64,000 bases of DNA from Arthrobacter sp. Soc17.1.1.1 (GCF_036867195.1 NZ_JBAJII010000001.1:744001-808000); one strand, 5' to 3'; counted from the stretch's first letter, positions 35,028 to 43,923 are shown. Translations and numbers: made by a program. The notes: generated by a model from the sequence alone, not told the origin.

Positions 35028-36872
35028 TTAAGGTTGAACCGTTGTCGCTTCAGCGTGTTTGGTTGAAAGTTCGCCGGGCTGCTCATGCCCGGAGGGCTCT
35101 TCGCTGTCTTCGCCCTTGTTCTCGCCAAAGACGAACGTGTGAACATCAAAATCGGGATCATGGTTGCCTGCAATGAGGCGCGCTTCCCACGCAAGAAGAG
35201 CCTGGTTTCCGGGGAGTTCTGCGACGGCGTTTGCGGCGAACTTGATCGCCTCGTCGTGCCTGCCGGCGGCTTCAAGCTCGTCGGCGATGAATAGTTGAAT
35301 CAGCGCGTCGATGACAGGGGGAAGTGGCGCTTGGCTCTTGGTGTGCCGAGCGTCGTTTCGGGCCTGAGCCATGGTGACCCACTCATTCACACTCCATGCC
35401 GGCATCGGGTGGTTGGATAACAGCGAAACTGTGAACGCACTGGCCGAGGGCGCGTCCAATACAGCCTTATAGTCATCAATGAACGTCGTTGCCTCGGGGC
35501 GGTGACGAGCTGGGTCAACCCATGCATGCCAGAGTATGTGCGTTGCGATGAGGGCCGTTTTGGCCTCGCCGTCGGACAGCGTGGGAACCAAGTTTTCAAT
35601 CTCCTGACAGACTTGATCGAGCGGGAATCCGTCGCTGTGATCCCCAGCAATCCGTCCGATGAGTGCCTCGGCGAAGCCATCAAGCCGGCGGGTTGCCGTT
35701 GCCGCCGTGAGGCCGCCGGTCTGCCAAATCCAGTACTGAGGCGCGAGCTGTACCTCAACGATGCCTGGCAGGGCGTCGCGGTAGTCCCAGGGTGCGGGCG
35801 CCACCTTATCCGCGTCGGCGGTATACCGACGGACGACATGTCTGATGAGGCGCCACAGGCCGGCGAGGGTAAGCACTCGCTCGAAGTTCGGCTCGTAGGC
35901 CGTCTCAGCGCCGTCGGTGAAGACCCACACGCCTTCGCCGAGGTCTTCGAGTACGTGGCTTCGTCGCGACCGGATGTCGTAGGCGATGCTGAGCATCCGT
36001 TCGATGTCGGGCGCCCGGGGCGGCCGGACAGTTCCCACTGCGTCATCGCGGTAGTAGCCCGGTGATAGTCGGGCCAGGGTAGAGGAGACGAAACGTCGTT
36101 TCAGACCTGCCCGATCAGCTTCGAGGACAGCTGCGCGCACCCTGTCGGTTACAACCTCACCCGCATCAAGCAGGGCCGCGTCGACGATCTTGCGCTTAGA
36201 ACCGTCGTAGCGGTCCCAAGTCACTGGAGTCGACAGCTCGTCGTCCGACATTGACTCAAGTGCAGCGACCAGGTCGGTATAGGCGCCGGTGGGGTCATCG
36301 AGGGCTCGTCGTGTCGCATCGACCGCGTTGCGGATGACTCGCATAACACGCGCGAAGTCCTCTCGGCTGAGGCTAAGAAGGTCGCGCATGAACTGCCGGA
36401 GATCGTCCCACTGGTCGGGCTGGACCGTTTGCCTCGGTTCAAACAGCTCCGGGAAAAGATCGTTGGCCGAGCGTCCGCGCGGTGTACCGTCGCCCGTAAC
36501 CAGACGCCGGGTCTGGTCGTAACTCCGGCTCACGGTGCGGTTCAACGCAAACGTCATCAGGTAGGCAAGGTCATCGACGAGGTCTGTCCCACTAGTGGCG
36601 ATCATGAAGTCATCGGTACCGTCGGGGCGTTGTTGCTCGAGTCGGTCGACGACCGCGATCATCGCCGATGAGATGTGCCCCATCTCCGTCGAAGCGATCA
36701 CTTCGCCGACCGGCAATGCGATCGGCGGGTCACCGATGAACCAGGCGTTGCTGTAGACCGTGTAGCGGTGCTCGGTCTCATTAAGCGGGACATGGGGACG
36801 AAAGAATCGTCCTGCTGCAATCTGGAGCATCAGCTGCCCTCGTAACTTTCGTGCAATTTTCTTCTTAGCCAC
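35028..36872 (-). CDS. Large hypothetical protein with TPR-like C-terminus
   Basis: This 614-residue soluble protein is read from GTG 36872 (VAKKKIARKLRGQLMLQIAAGRFF); an ATG at 36830 with GAGGGC upstream is a good alternative. It is mostly helical with no catalytic motif that I recognise. Near the C-terminus DELEAAGRHDEAIKFAANAVAELPGNQALLAWEARL looks like a tetratricopeptide-type helix pair, and the last 45 residues are acidic and disordered. It has ordinary G+C, unlike the HEPN gene. Being next to defence-type genes makes a defence role possible but unsupported. Confidence 0.6.
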   Translation of the reverse strand: MAKKKIARKLRGQLMLQIAAGRFFRPHVPLNETEHRYTVYSNAWFIGDPPIALPVGEVIASTEMGHISSAMIAVVDRLEQQRPDGTDDFMIATSGTDLVDDLAYLMTFALNRTVSRSYDQTRRLVTGDGTPRGRSANDLFPELFEPRQTVQPDQWDDLRQFMRDLLSLSREDFARVMRVIRNAVDATRRALDDPTGAYTDLVAALESMSDDELSTPVTWDRYDGSKRKIVDAALLDAGEVVTDRVRAAVLEADRAGLKRRFVSSTLARLSPGYYRDDAVGTVRPPRAPDIERMLSIAYDIRSRRSHVLEDLGEGVWVFTDGAETAYEPNFERVLTLAGLWRLIRHVVRRYTADADKVAPAPWDYRDALPGIVEVQLAPQYWIWQTGGLTAATATRRLDGFAEALIGRIAGDHSDGFPLDQVCQEIENLVPTLSDGEAKTALIATHILWHAWVDPARHRPEATTFIDDYKAVLDAPSASAFTVSLLSNHPMPAWSVNEWVTMAQARNDARHTKSQAPLPPVIDALIQLFIADELEAAGRHDEAIKFAANAVAELPGNQALLAWEARLIAGNHDPDFDVHTFVFGENKGEDSEEPSGHEQPGELSTKHAEATTVQP

Positions 36873-37596
36873 GTTTCTAGTGTCGCTTGGCGAGGTGTCG
36901 GCACGTTGCGGATTCTCGATCCTAGACCTCGGCTTCCTCGTGCTTGCCTGGCCTTGGCTTCGAATCGTGGTGCTGAGGGCACTGCTGCCACTCCTGCGAG
37001 CTACTCTTGTTGCTGCTGCGCTGCCGCCCATTGGGGCTTCCATATGGTCGTTAGGGCCTTAGCTATTTTACGGCAGCATTCTCAATTCTGGTGCGTAAAT
37101 GCTCTCGACAAATCAATACACGATGTCATCAGGGGGGTGGTAGGTGGGGGAGCGGCTGGGAGTTGCTGCTCGCTGCCGCTGCGCAGCTGTTCTGGTGTCG
37201 TTGGGAGGTGAGTGTGCAGTGCAGGGTCTTTCATTGCCCTTTCTGTCGCCCGTCTCCGGCTGGTCGGTGACCGCCTTTCTCAAGAGCTTTCATCGCCTTA
37301 CGGGCGTGTCCCGCAGTGCTGGAAGGCGGGCATCCACAGCACCCCATTCGAATACCTCGCCCGGAAGGCGCGTAAGCGCCTTGAGCGGGACGCCGAACCT
37401 CACCGTAACGCGTCGAAGCTCGTCATGAGCCGTCCGGGGACTTTTGGACGAGGCTCAGTCGGAAGACCTCGTCAAGTGGCTGGTAGCAACAGGAGACACA
37501 TTCGCGCGGGTCCTCCTAAGGTACTTGTAAGGCTCCCCTCCTGGGCTGGGTATCGACCTGGTACCCAAAAGGGTGCGATCGGTGGACTCCCGGCGC
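36873..37596. other. Right boundary region of the accessory block, no supportable gene
   Basis: A 162-codon rightward frame (37212-37700) and others cross this stretch but show no domain, and the first runs into the histidine-kinase gene in the wrong frame. No tRNA or integrase gene is visible that would mark an attachment site. The region probably joins accessory and chromosomal DNA. Confidence 0.45.
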
Positions 37597-37623
37597 GGAT
37601 AGCGGGTTTACAGCCCGCTATCC
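37597..37623. promoter_or_regulatory. 10-bp inverted repeat upstream of the sensor gene
   Basis: GGATAGCGGG and its exact complement CCCGCTATCC are separated by seven bases and lie about 50 bases before the sensor kinase start. The place and symmetry suggest an operator, possibly for the LuxR-type output domain of the gene itself. No T-run follows, so a terminator is less likely. Confidence 0.4.
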
Positions 37624-37674
37624 TGAAACTCCGTGCGCAGTGTCGCGCCCGGCTGCAGGAGACAGGTGCCGTAC

Positions 37675-39507
37675 ATGCAGCAGCTTCCCACGCCCAGTAA
37701 CACTCGGAACCAGCACAGCCACACCCCGCCGTCACAGCTGGACCGCATCACCGAACTTGCCGGCGACCTCGCCGGGCAGTTCGAGCTGGTGCCGCTCCTC
37801 GAACGTGTACTCGGGCACGCCGCCGCCCTCCTCGGGTGCGAGAGCGGCTCCATCTCGATCGTCCACGAGGCCGAGGGCTACTACCGCAAGGAAGTGGACC
37901 AGGGCGTCGGCTGCCGGGAGGGCCAGACCTTCCCCCTGACCGAGGGCCTCACCGGGCAAATCGTGAAGACACGCGGCACAGTCATCCTCGACCGCTACGC
38001 ATCCGTGCCGATGGGCCACATCGACGCGGCGGATCCGCGGTGGGGGAGTGCCGTCATCGGCGTCCCGATCACCTGGGCCGGCACCATCATCGGCACGTTC
38101 GCCATCTTCAGTGACGGGCCTGGCCGGGTTTTCAGCCCAGCCGATGCTTCCCTCGTGGAACTCTTCGCCAACCACGCCGCCATCGCCATCATGAACTCCC
38201 GGCTCCACCAGGCCGCCGCTGCAAAGGAACGCGAGGCCGCCGTCGCGGGTGAACGCGAGCGTGCCGTGCAGGAGGTGCATGAGACCATCGGTCGGTCCCT
38301 GGGCTCGCTCCTGTTGCATCTCGACCGTGCGGACAAGGCGACGCCAGCAGGCTCGCCCTCCACCCAGCACATAGACTCCGCACGGGTGCTCGCCCACGAG
38401 GCGCTCTTCGAGACCCGCCGCACCGTGCTGGGGCTGGGACCCTCCAGCCTGGCCGACCGCTCGTTGGAGGAGGCGGTCCGCCAGGAACTCGACCGGGTGA
38501 GCGCGAACGATCCGATGGACGTGACGCTCCTCGTGACCGGCAATCCTCACGAACTGGCACCCGTCGTCGCCCATCAGCTCTTCATGATCATCCAGGAAGC
38601 CGTGGCCAACGCGGTGGCCCATGCCAGCGCCACCGCGTGCCGGGTGGGCATCTTCTACGACACCGCCGGCATCACGGCCGTCGTCGAGGACAACGGCCGC
38701 GGGTTCGAGGGCCAGCAGAGAACGGACCTGAAGGGCAGCCGGCTCGGGATGCACGGCATGGCAGCCCGCGCCCACTACCTGCGGGGCGAACTCCACGTGG
38801 AGTCGACACTGGGCTGGGGGACGAGCGTCCGAGCGCAGGTGCCGTACTCCTCGAACGGCGACGCCTCCCGGGAACGGTGGAAGGTCCTCGTCGCCTGCAC
38901 CCAGCCCCTACTCCGGGCCGGGCTCGTCCGGCTGCTCGAGACGTCCGAGCCGTCGGTGCAGGTACTGGGCGAGTTCGGGACACTCGAGGACCTCACCGAA
39001 GCGGTGTCCCTCCTGCAGCCGGACATGATCGTCCTCGACGAGCACCTGCTGTCTCGGTATGCCGAAGCCCGGGCGACGGGAACGGACACTGTCGAGCGGC
39101 CGGTGGTCGCCGTCGTCGACCATTTCGCGGACGAACTGCTGGCGGCCGCCGCGTCGTCGGGCGTACGCGGCTTCCTTTCACTTTCTTCCACGCCGGCGGA
39201 GGTGGCACGCGTCGTCGTCGCCGCCGCCCGCGGCGACGCCCTGCTGGACGGGGCGATGTTTACACGCCTCACGGAGAGTCGCGCGGCGGACACAAACGAG
39301 GCGATATCACTGACGGCCCGCGAACTCGAGGTACGGGACCTCCTGGCTGAGGGACTGGCGGACAAGCAGATCGCCACGCGGCTCGCCATCTCGGTGAAGA
39401 CTGTCGAGAAGCACGTGAGCGCCATGCTGCGGAAGACCGGCGCACGTAACCGCACCATGCTGGTAGGCCTGCAGCACCAGGGCCAGGCAATCGCGAACTC
39501 CAGGTAG
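37675..39507 (+). CDS. GAF - NarL-type histidine kinase - degenerate receiver - LuxR HTH fusion
   Basis: This 610-residue protein carries a whole two-component path. A GAF domain spans about 15-190. Next comes a HisKA_3-type helix with EVHETIGRSL holding the candidate His, then an HATPase with EAVANAVAHA (N box), VEDNGRGF and GMHGMAARA. A receiver-like domain begins at WKVLVACTQPLLRAGL; it keeps Asp in MIVLDEHL, but the acidic pair is replaced by ACT and the usual Lys by SLSS. A LuxR HTH (LTARELEVRDLLAEGLADKQIATRLAISVKTVEKHV) follows. ATG 37675 and GTG 37666 are both possible after AGGAGA. The last codons are the complement of a glcG-type 3' end. Confidence 0.8.
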   Translation: MQQLPTPSNTRNQHSHTPPSQLDRITELAGDLAGQFELVPLLERVLGHAAALLGCESGSISIVHEAEGYYRKEVDQGVGCREGQTFPLTEGLTGQIVKTRGTVILDRYASVPMGHIDAADPRWGSAVIGVPITWAGTIIGTFAIFSDGPGRVFSPADASLVELFANHAAIAIMNSRLHQAAAAKEREAAVAGERERAVQEVHETIGRSLGSLLLHLDRADKATPAGSPSTQHIDSARVLAHEALFETRRTVLGLGPSSLADRSLEEAVRQELDRVSANDPMDVTLLVTGNPHELAPVVAHQLFMIIQEAVANAVAHASATACRVGIFYDTAGITAVVEDNGRGFEGQQRTDLKGSRLGMHGMAARAHYLRGELHVESTLGWGTSVRAQVPYSSNGDASRERWKVLVACTQPLLRAGLVRLLETSEPSVQVLGEFGTLEDLTEAVSLLQPDMIVLDEHLLSRYAEARATGTDTVERPVVAVVDHFADELLAAAASSGVRGFLSLSSTPAEVARVVVAAARGDALLDGAMFTRLTESRAADTNEAISLTARELEVRDLLAEGLADKQIATRLAISVKTVEKHVSAMLRKTGARNRTMLVGLQHQGQAIANSR

Positions 39508-39520
39508 GCTGCGGCACCGG
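39474..39520. repeat. 47-bp direct repeat, copy 1 (partner at 40991-41037)
   Basis: This segment matches 40991-41037 at 44 of 47 positions. In copy 2 it is the 3' end of the glcG-like gene on the minus strand (AAAYLEFAIA-stop). Here the same DNA supplies the last codons and stop of the sensor kinase on the plus strand. The two copies bracket the alpha/beta hydrolase and SRPBCC genes. Confidence 0.85.
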
Positions 39521-39582
39521 TCCTCAGCCTACGTACTGAGGCGCCACCAGCACGCGTGACAGGTGTGCGGCTCGGAGGATAG

Positions 39583-40374
39583 TTACGAAGACCCAGCGGC
39601 GGTGGCGTTGAGGATGAACCGGGCTGTCTCCTGCGGCTGGTCCCAGTGCGGGAAGTGCCCGCAGTCCTCGAAGACGTGCAGGGTGGCGTCCGGATAGAGA
39701 GACATGGCGACGGCGGCCTCACTGAGCGGGGTGACCCTGTCCGATCGGCCCCAGCCGAATGCCAGCGTGCCCTTGATCGTCCCCTGCGGCGCGCCTGCCT
39801 GGCGCGGCCCGTGCGCGAGCGATCTACGCGCTTCGTCGAGACTGGGCGAGGTGGCGAATCCGCGGAGCTCCGTCAGGACGAGGTCCGGGTCGAGCTTCCA
39901 GGGGGCCGCGGAGAACTGGGCGAGCAGCGCCGTCCGGCCCGCAGCGTGCTGGACGAGTGACGGCAGGACGGGCTGGAGGCGCCGTACCAGTGCAATGGAC
40001 GCGGTGATGCTGCCGTTGAAGATGCGCACCTGGGTGTCGTTCCAGAATCCTCCGGGATCGAGGGAGACGACGTTGCCGGCGTGACCCCGGCGCGCCAGCT
40101 CGACCACGGTCCGCGCACCCATCGAGCTTCCGACTATGTCCGCGTCGCGCAGGTTCTCCTGCTCGAGGAACTGCTCGACGGCGTCCGTGAGGGTTGCGAT
40201 GGTGACCTCACCCGGGAGCGGCTCGCTGCTGCCGAATCCGGGGAGGTCGATCGCGATGACCTCGCGCTGTTCCTGCAGCAGGGGGAGGACGGGATCCCAG
40301 GTGCGGACGCTCGAGCCGAGCCCATGCACGAGGACGAGTGGCTTTCCGGTGCCGGTTCGTTCGGTGCTCAACAT
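39583..40374 (-). CDS. Alpha/beta hydrolase
   Basis: This 263-residue hydrolase has the family layout: LVLVHGLGSSVRTWDPV (oxyanion His-Gly), IDLPGFGSSEPLP, the nucleophile elbow GSSMGARTV (Ser in G-x-S-x-G) and the C-terminal catalytic His in EDCGHFPHWDQPQETARF. Substrate is unknown; relatives include esterases, C-C hydrolases and haloperoxidase-like enzymes. It is divergent from the SRPBCC gene and shares a 104-base intergenic region holding a perfect palindrome. Confidence 0.85.
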   Translation of the reverse strand: MLSTERTGTGKPLVLVHGLGSSVRTWDPVLPLLQEQREVIAIDLPGFGSSEPLPGEVTIATLTDAVEQFLEQENLRDADIVGSSMGARTVVELARRGHAGNVVSLDPGGFWNDTQVRIFNGSITASIALVRRLQPVLPSLVQHAAGRTALLAQFSAAPWKLDPDLVLTELRGFATSPSLDEARRSLAHGPRQAGAPQGTIKGTLAFGWGRSDRVTPLSEAAVAMSLYPDATLHVFEDCGHFPHWDQPQETARFILNATAAGSS

Positions 40375-40412
40375 GTGGGGGGCCTTCCGTAGCCGGCGCG
40401 AAAACCCAGTCT

Positions 40413-40426
40413 ATGTGGGCCCACAT
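40413..40426. promoter_or_regulatory. 14-bp perfect palindrome between divergent genes
   Basis: ATGTGGGCCCACAT is self-complementary and sits mid-way between the hydrolase start (40374) and the SRPBCC start (40479). This is the place for an operator controlling both; no cognate regulator is identified. Confidence 0.45.
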
Positions 40427-40478
40427 CGCTGTAGCTGATCCCCGCAGGACGAAGGGAACCTTCTGTAAGAATGGGCGC

Positions 40479-40979
40479 ATGAGCCAGACAGAGATCCGCC
40501 ATTACCAGGAGTCCGTCACGATCCAGGCATCGGCGGACAGCATCTACGATCTGGTCTCCGACATCACCCGCACCGGCGAGTGGAGCCCGGTGTGTGCCCG
40601 GTGCTGGTGGGAGGACGACGTCAGTGCAGGCCAGGTCGGCGCCTGGTTCACAGGGCGCAATGAGCTTCCGCACCGAACCTGGGAGACCCGGTCGCAGGTC
40701 GTGGCCGCAGAGCGAGGCCGTGAGTTCGCCTGGGTGGTCGGCGGCGATCGAGTACGCTGGGGCTACACACTGGCGCTGGCCGGCACCGGAACAACCCTGA
40801 CCGAATCCTGGGATTTCCTGCCGGGCGGCATCGCTTTCTTCGACGAGAAGTTCGGGGAGGATGCACCCGCGCAGATCGACGACCGGACCCGGCAGGCGCT
40901 CGACGGCATCCCGACAACCCTTGCCGCCATCAAGCGGATTGCCGAGTCCGGCACGTCACGTGAGGATGACCTGTCCTAG
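40479..40979 (+). CDS. SRPBCC-family (START/polyketide-cyclase-like) protein
   Basis: This 166-residue protein has the hydrophobic-cavity fold: YQESVTIQASADSIYDLVSDITRTGEWSPVC at the start is the classic beta1-alpha1 region, and the long C-terminal helix includes RTRQALDGIPTTLAAIKRIAE. The family binds lipids or small hydrophobic ligands and includes polyketide cyclases, but this member is likely just a ligand-binding protein. The ATG at 40479 begins the conserved region. Confidence 0.78.
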   Translation: MSQTEIRHYQESVTIQASADSIYDLVSDITRTGEWSPVCARCWWEDDVSAGQVGAWFTGRNELPHRTWETRSQVVAAERGREFAWVVGGDRVRWGYTLALAGTGTTLTESWDFLPGGIAFFDEKFGEDAPAQIDDRTRQALDGIPTTLAAIKRIAESGTSREDDLS

Positions 40980-40990
40980 TGCACTGACCC

Positions 40991-41037
40991 GCACCAGGGT
41001 CAGGCAATCGCGAACTCCAGGTAGGCGGCGGCGCCGG
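40991..41037. repeat. 47-bp direct repeat, copy 2 (partner at 39474-39520)
   Basis: Copy 2 covers the 3' end and stop codon of the glcG-like gene. Three mismatches separate it from copy 1; in copy 1 the glcG stop is changed (TGA to TGG on the minus strand). Repeat spacing is 1517 bases. Confidence 0.85.
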
Positions 41038-41437
41038 CGGAGGCGACTTCCTGGTCCTGCTCGATGGTGCCCGTGGAGACACCAATGGCGCCGACGATGC
41101 TGCCGTCGCGCACCAGCGGGATGCCGCCGGGGAACACCGCGAGCCGGCCGCCGTGAGCGTCGCTCAGCCCATAGATGGGGCCATCCTGTCGGGTGACGCC
41201 CTGCAGGTCGCCGGTCTCGCACTGGAACGCGATGGACGTGTAGGCCTTGTTGATCGCGATGCTGATGCTGCCGATGTTCGCGCCGTCCATCCGCACGTGC
41301 GCCTTCAGGTTCCCGCCGGCGTCGACCACGGCGATGTCCATGGGCTGGCCGATCTCCTCGGCCTTCGCTGCCGCGGCGTCGATGACGAGGCGGGCCTCTT
41401 TGGACGTGATGGTTTCGAGTACTGATCCGAGAGTCAT
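41000..41437 (-). CDS. GlcG/HbpS-family (DUF336) protein
   Basis: This 145-residue protein matches the GlcG/HbpS fold: ITSKEARLVIDAAAAKAEEIGQPMDIAVVDAGGNLKAHVRMDGA, then NKAYTSIAFQCETGDLQ, GGRLAVFPGGIPLV and IVGAIGVSTGTIEQDQEVASAGA. Members bind haem or small ligands, or accompany glycolate and propanediol/diol catabolism genes. It lies upstream of, and divergent from, the aldolase-dhaKL operon, a frequent companion. The ATG at 41437 has AAGGACC before it. Confidence 0.85.
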   Translation of the reverse strand: MTLGSVLETITSKEARLVIDAAAAKAEEIGQPMDIAVVDAGGNLKAHVRMDGANIGSISIAINKAYTSIAFQCETGDLQGVTRQDGPIYGLSDAHGGRLAVFPGGIPLVRDGSIVGAIGVSTGTIEQDQEVASAGAAAYLEFAIA

Positions 41438-41609
41438 GGGGGTCCTTCGTCGTCGAAGTGGGTGGCCGGGCGGCCGCGGCCCACTCAACCACGCGTATCC
41501 ATTGCTGACGAGGTGGTGATTACCCCCAGGGGGAGGGCGGGAGAACCCCCATATTCAGGGCGGCAATGCGCACCTAGCGTGGGGGTCAGCCTGACCAGGA
41601 GGAATCACC

Positions 41610-42473
41610 ATGGCCGTTGTACCGCTGAAGGACATCGTCGACCCGGCATTCGAGGCACGCTACGGGGTGCCCGCCATCAACATCTTCAACGACCTGACTA
41701 TGGAGGGCGTGCTCGCCGGCGCCGTGGAGGCCAACTCCCCGGTGATCCTGCAGACCTCGGTGAAGACCGTGCGCAGCATCGGCTCCCGCGTGCTGTTCGA
41801 CATGTGGCAGTCCATGACGCGCGGCATCGAGGTGCCCGTCACCCTGCACCTCGACCACTGCCCGGACCGCGACGTCGTCACCGAATGCCTGAAGGCCGGC
41901 TGGAACTCCGTGCTCTTCGACGCCTCCAACCTCCCGGTCGAGGAGAACCAGCGCCAGACCGTGGACGTTGTCGCCGAGGCCCGCAGCTACGGCGCCCAGG
42001 TGGAGGGCGAGATCGAGGCCATCACCGGCGTCGAGGACGACCACGGGTCCGACGACGTCTCCAGGCAGCAGAGCCTCGAAGTGGCACTCGCGTTCATCGA
42101 TGCCACCGGGATCGATGTCTTCGCCCCCTCGATCGGCAACGCCCACGGCAGCTACAAGGCCGCCCCCGTGCTCGACGCCAACCGTGTCACGCAGATCGTC
42201 GAGGCACGCAACGTCCCCATTGCCCTGCACGGCGGCAGCGGCCTGAGCGCCGAGCAGTTCGCCGATCTCATCGCCCGCGGCTGCGCGAAGGTCAACATCT
42301 CCACGGCGCTCAAGGAGACGTACATGCAGTCCAGCCTGGCGTTCCTCAAGCAGGCCGAGCAGAACAGCAAGTGGGACCCGCCGTCGCTGTTCAAGCACAC
42401 CCGCTCCGACGTCGTCGCGATGGTCACGGACCTCTGCAAGCAGTTCGGCAGCGCCGGCAAGGGCGGCCGCTGA
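41610..42473 (+). CDS. Class II ketose-bisphosphate aldolase
   Basis: This 287-residue zinc aldolase has LHLDHCPDRDVV (zinc His and Asp), GEIEAITGVEDDHG, SIGNAHGSYK (zinc His) and IALHGGSGLSAEQF (zinc His, phosphate loop), then KVNISTALKETYM. The family cleaves fructose- or tagatose-bisphosphate, or related ketose phosphates, to DHAP and an aldehyde. AGGAGG precedes the ATG. It starts a four-gene operon with a HAD hydrolase and an ATP-dependent dihydroxyacetone-type kinase, pointing to ketose or ketotetrose metabolism that meets at DHAP. Confidence 0.87.
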   Translation: MAVVPLKDIVDPAFEARYGVPAINIFNDLTMEGVLAGAVEANSPVILQTSVKTVRSIGSRVLFDMWQSMTRGIEVPVTLHLDHCPDRDVVTECLKAGWNSVLFDASNLPVEENQRQTVDVVAEARSYGAQVEGEIEAITGVEDDHGSDDVSRQQSLEVALAFIDATGIDVFAPSIGNAHGSYKAAPVLDANRVTQIVEARNVPIALHGGSGLSAEQFADLIARGCAKVNISTALKETYMQSSLAFLKQAEQNSKWDPPSLFKHTRSDVVAMVTDLCKQFGSAGKGGR

Positions 42474-42475
42474 GC

Positions 42476-43294
42476 ATGCCGGCCCTCATCTTCGACTGCG
42501 ACGGCGTGCTCGCCGACACCGAGCAGTACGGCCACCTGCCCGCCTTCAACCGGACCTTCTCCGAGTTCGGCGTGCCCGTGCAGTGGAGCGTCGACGAGTA
42601 CGCCGAGAAGGTGAAGATCGGCGGCGGCAAGGAGCGCATGCGCAGCATCCTCACCCCCGCGCTGGTCGCCGAGCTCAGCCTGAACGACGACTCCTCGACC
42701 GACGCCGCGATCCTCGCCTGGCACAAGCGGAAGACAGAGATTTACAAGGGACTGGTGGAGAGCGGCGTCATGCCCGCGCGGCCGGGCATCGCGCGCATCG
42801 TGCGGGAAGCGCACGACGCCGGGTGGACGCTCGCCGTCGCCTCCACCTCCGCGGAACCGGCGGTGCGCGCGGTCCTGGCGCACGCCGTCGGGGATAACCT
42901 TGCTTCCCACTTCGCGGTGTTCGCCGGCGACATTGTGCCCGCCAAGAAGCCCGCGCCGGACATCTACCTGCTCGCCCTGTCGGAGTTGAGAGTGCCGGCC
43001 GACGACGCGATCGTCGTCGAGGACAGCGGCAACGGGTTGCGCGCTGCCGTCGGTGCAGGCCTGGCCACCGTGGTGACGGTCAGCGGCTTCACGCGCGAGG
43101 AGGACTTCACCGGTGCCGCGCTCGTCGTGAGCTCCCTCGGCGACCCGGACGGCGAACAGGCCGAGGTCCTTGAGGACCCGCACGGTGTCGGGGTCCGCGG
43201 CGTCGTCACCCTCGCCACCCTGCAGGCCCTACTCGATGCTTCCAGGGCGCCGTCCGCTTCCCATGCATCGTCGACCCGAACGGAGATCCCATGA
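42476..43294 (+). CDS. HAD-superfamily hydrolase (beta-phosphoglucomutase-like)
   Basis: This 272-residue protein has HAD motif I FDCDGVLADTE, motif II VASTSAEPAV (Ser/Thr), Lys in VPAKKPAPDIYLLAL and the acidic motif IV VVEDSGNGLRAAVGAG, with an alpha-helical cap between. It should hydrolyse or isomerise a sugar phosphate. It begins two bases after the aldolase stop and overlaps dhaL by ATGA. A C-terminal extension of about 50 residues after the core is not typical. Confidence 0.83.
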   Translation: MPALIFDCDGVLADTEQYGHLPAFNRTFSEFGVPVQWSVDEYAEKVKIGGGKERMRSILTPALVAELSLNDDSSTDAAILAWHKRKTEIYKGLVESGVMPARPGIARIVREAHDAGWTLAVASTSAEPAVRAVLAHAVGDNLASHFAVFAGDIVPAKKPAPDIYLLALSELRVPADDAIVVEDSGNGLRAAVGAGLATVVTVSGFTREEDFTGAALVVSSLGDPDGEQAEVLEDPHGVGVRGVVTLATLQALLDASRAPSASHASSTRTEIP

Positions 43295-43923
43295 GCACCA
43301 CCACGATCGACGACGTCGAATACGTCGTCCACTCCCTGGCACAGACAGCCGTCGAGAAGGAGAAGGAGTTTGGCGACCTCGACGCCGTGGTGGGCGACGG
43401 CGACCTCGGCTACTCACTGGCCCGCGGCTTCGAAAAGGTGCTGGCGGACTGGGACTCGTTCAAGCGTGATGACGTCGCCACCTTCCTGCAGCAGATCGCG
43501 CTCGCCATCTCTAGCAGGATCGGCGGCACCTCGGGGCCGCTCTGGGGGACGGCCTTCCTCCGGGCGTCCGCTGCCGCGAAGACCACCGAGACGATCGACG
43601 GGGCCGCCGTCGTCGCCATGCTCCGCGGTGCCACCGACGGCATCAAGAAGCGCGGCAACGCCGACCTCGGCGACAAGACGCTGCTCGACGCCCTCATCCC
43701 CGCCACCGACGAGCTCGAACGCCAGCTCGCCGTGGGTGCCTCGCCGGAGGAGTGCCGGACGGCGTTCGCCGCGAAGGTGCGCGAGTGCGCGGACGCGACG
43801 TCGAGCATGCAGGCGAAGCGCGGCCGTGCCAGCTACAGCGGGGAGCGCAGCATCGGTTCACCCGACGCCGGTGCGGTGGCCGTGGCCGTCATCATCGAGC
43901 GCATCGTGGCCGACTGGCCCTGA
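43291..43923 (+). CDS. dhaL: Dihydroxyacetone-type kinase, L (ADP/ATP-binding) subunit
   Basis: This 210-residue all-helical subunit has the nucleotide- and metal-binding aspartates in LDAVVGDGDLGYSLARGF (D-x-D-x-D cluster), RIGGTSGPLWGTAFLR and RASYSGERSIGSPDAGAVAVAVI. It binds ATP-Mg and phosphorylates the substrate held by DhaK. No DhaM (PTS) gene is nearby, so an ATP-dependent form is likely. Actinobacterial homologues include erythrulose kinases, so tetruloses are possible substrates. Confidence 0.87.
   Translation: MSTTTIDDVEYVVHSLAQTAVEKEKEFGDLDAVVGDGDLGYSLARGFEKVLADWDSFKRDDVATFLQQIALAISSRIGGTSGPLWGTAFLRASAAAKTTETIDGAAVVAMLRGATDGIKKRGNADLGDKTLLDALIPATDELERQLAVGASPEECRTAFAAKVRECADATSSMQAKRGRASYSGERSIGSPDAGAVAVAVIIERIVADWP

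Noticed and set aside
36873..37674. tRNA gene or integrase attachment site at the island's right edge
   Set aside because: No cloverleaf or CCA end and no integrase gene; only inverted repeats and non-coding frames.
39522..39541. CCTCAG...CTGAGG inverted repeat after the sensor kinase as a terminator
   Set aside because: Only six base pairs with an eight-base loop and no T-run; too weak to call.
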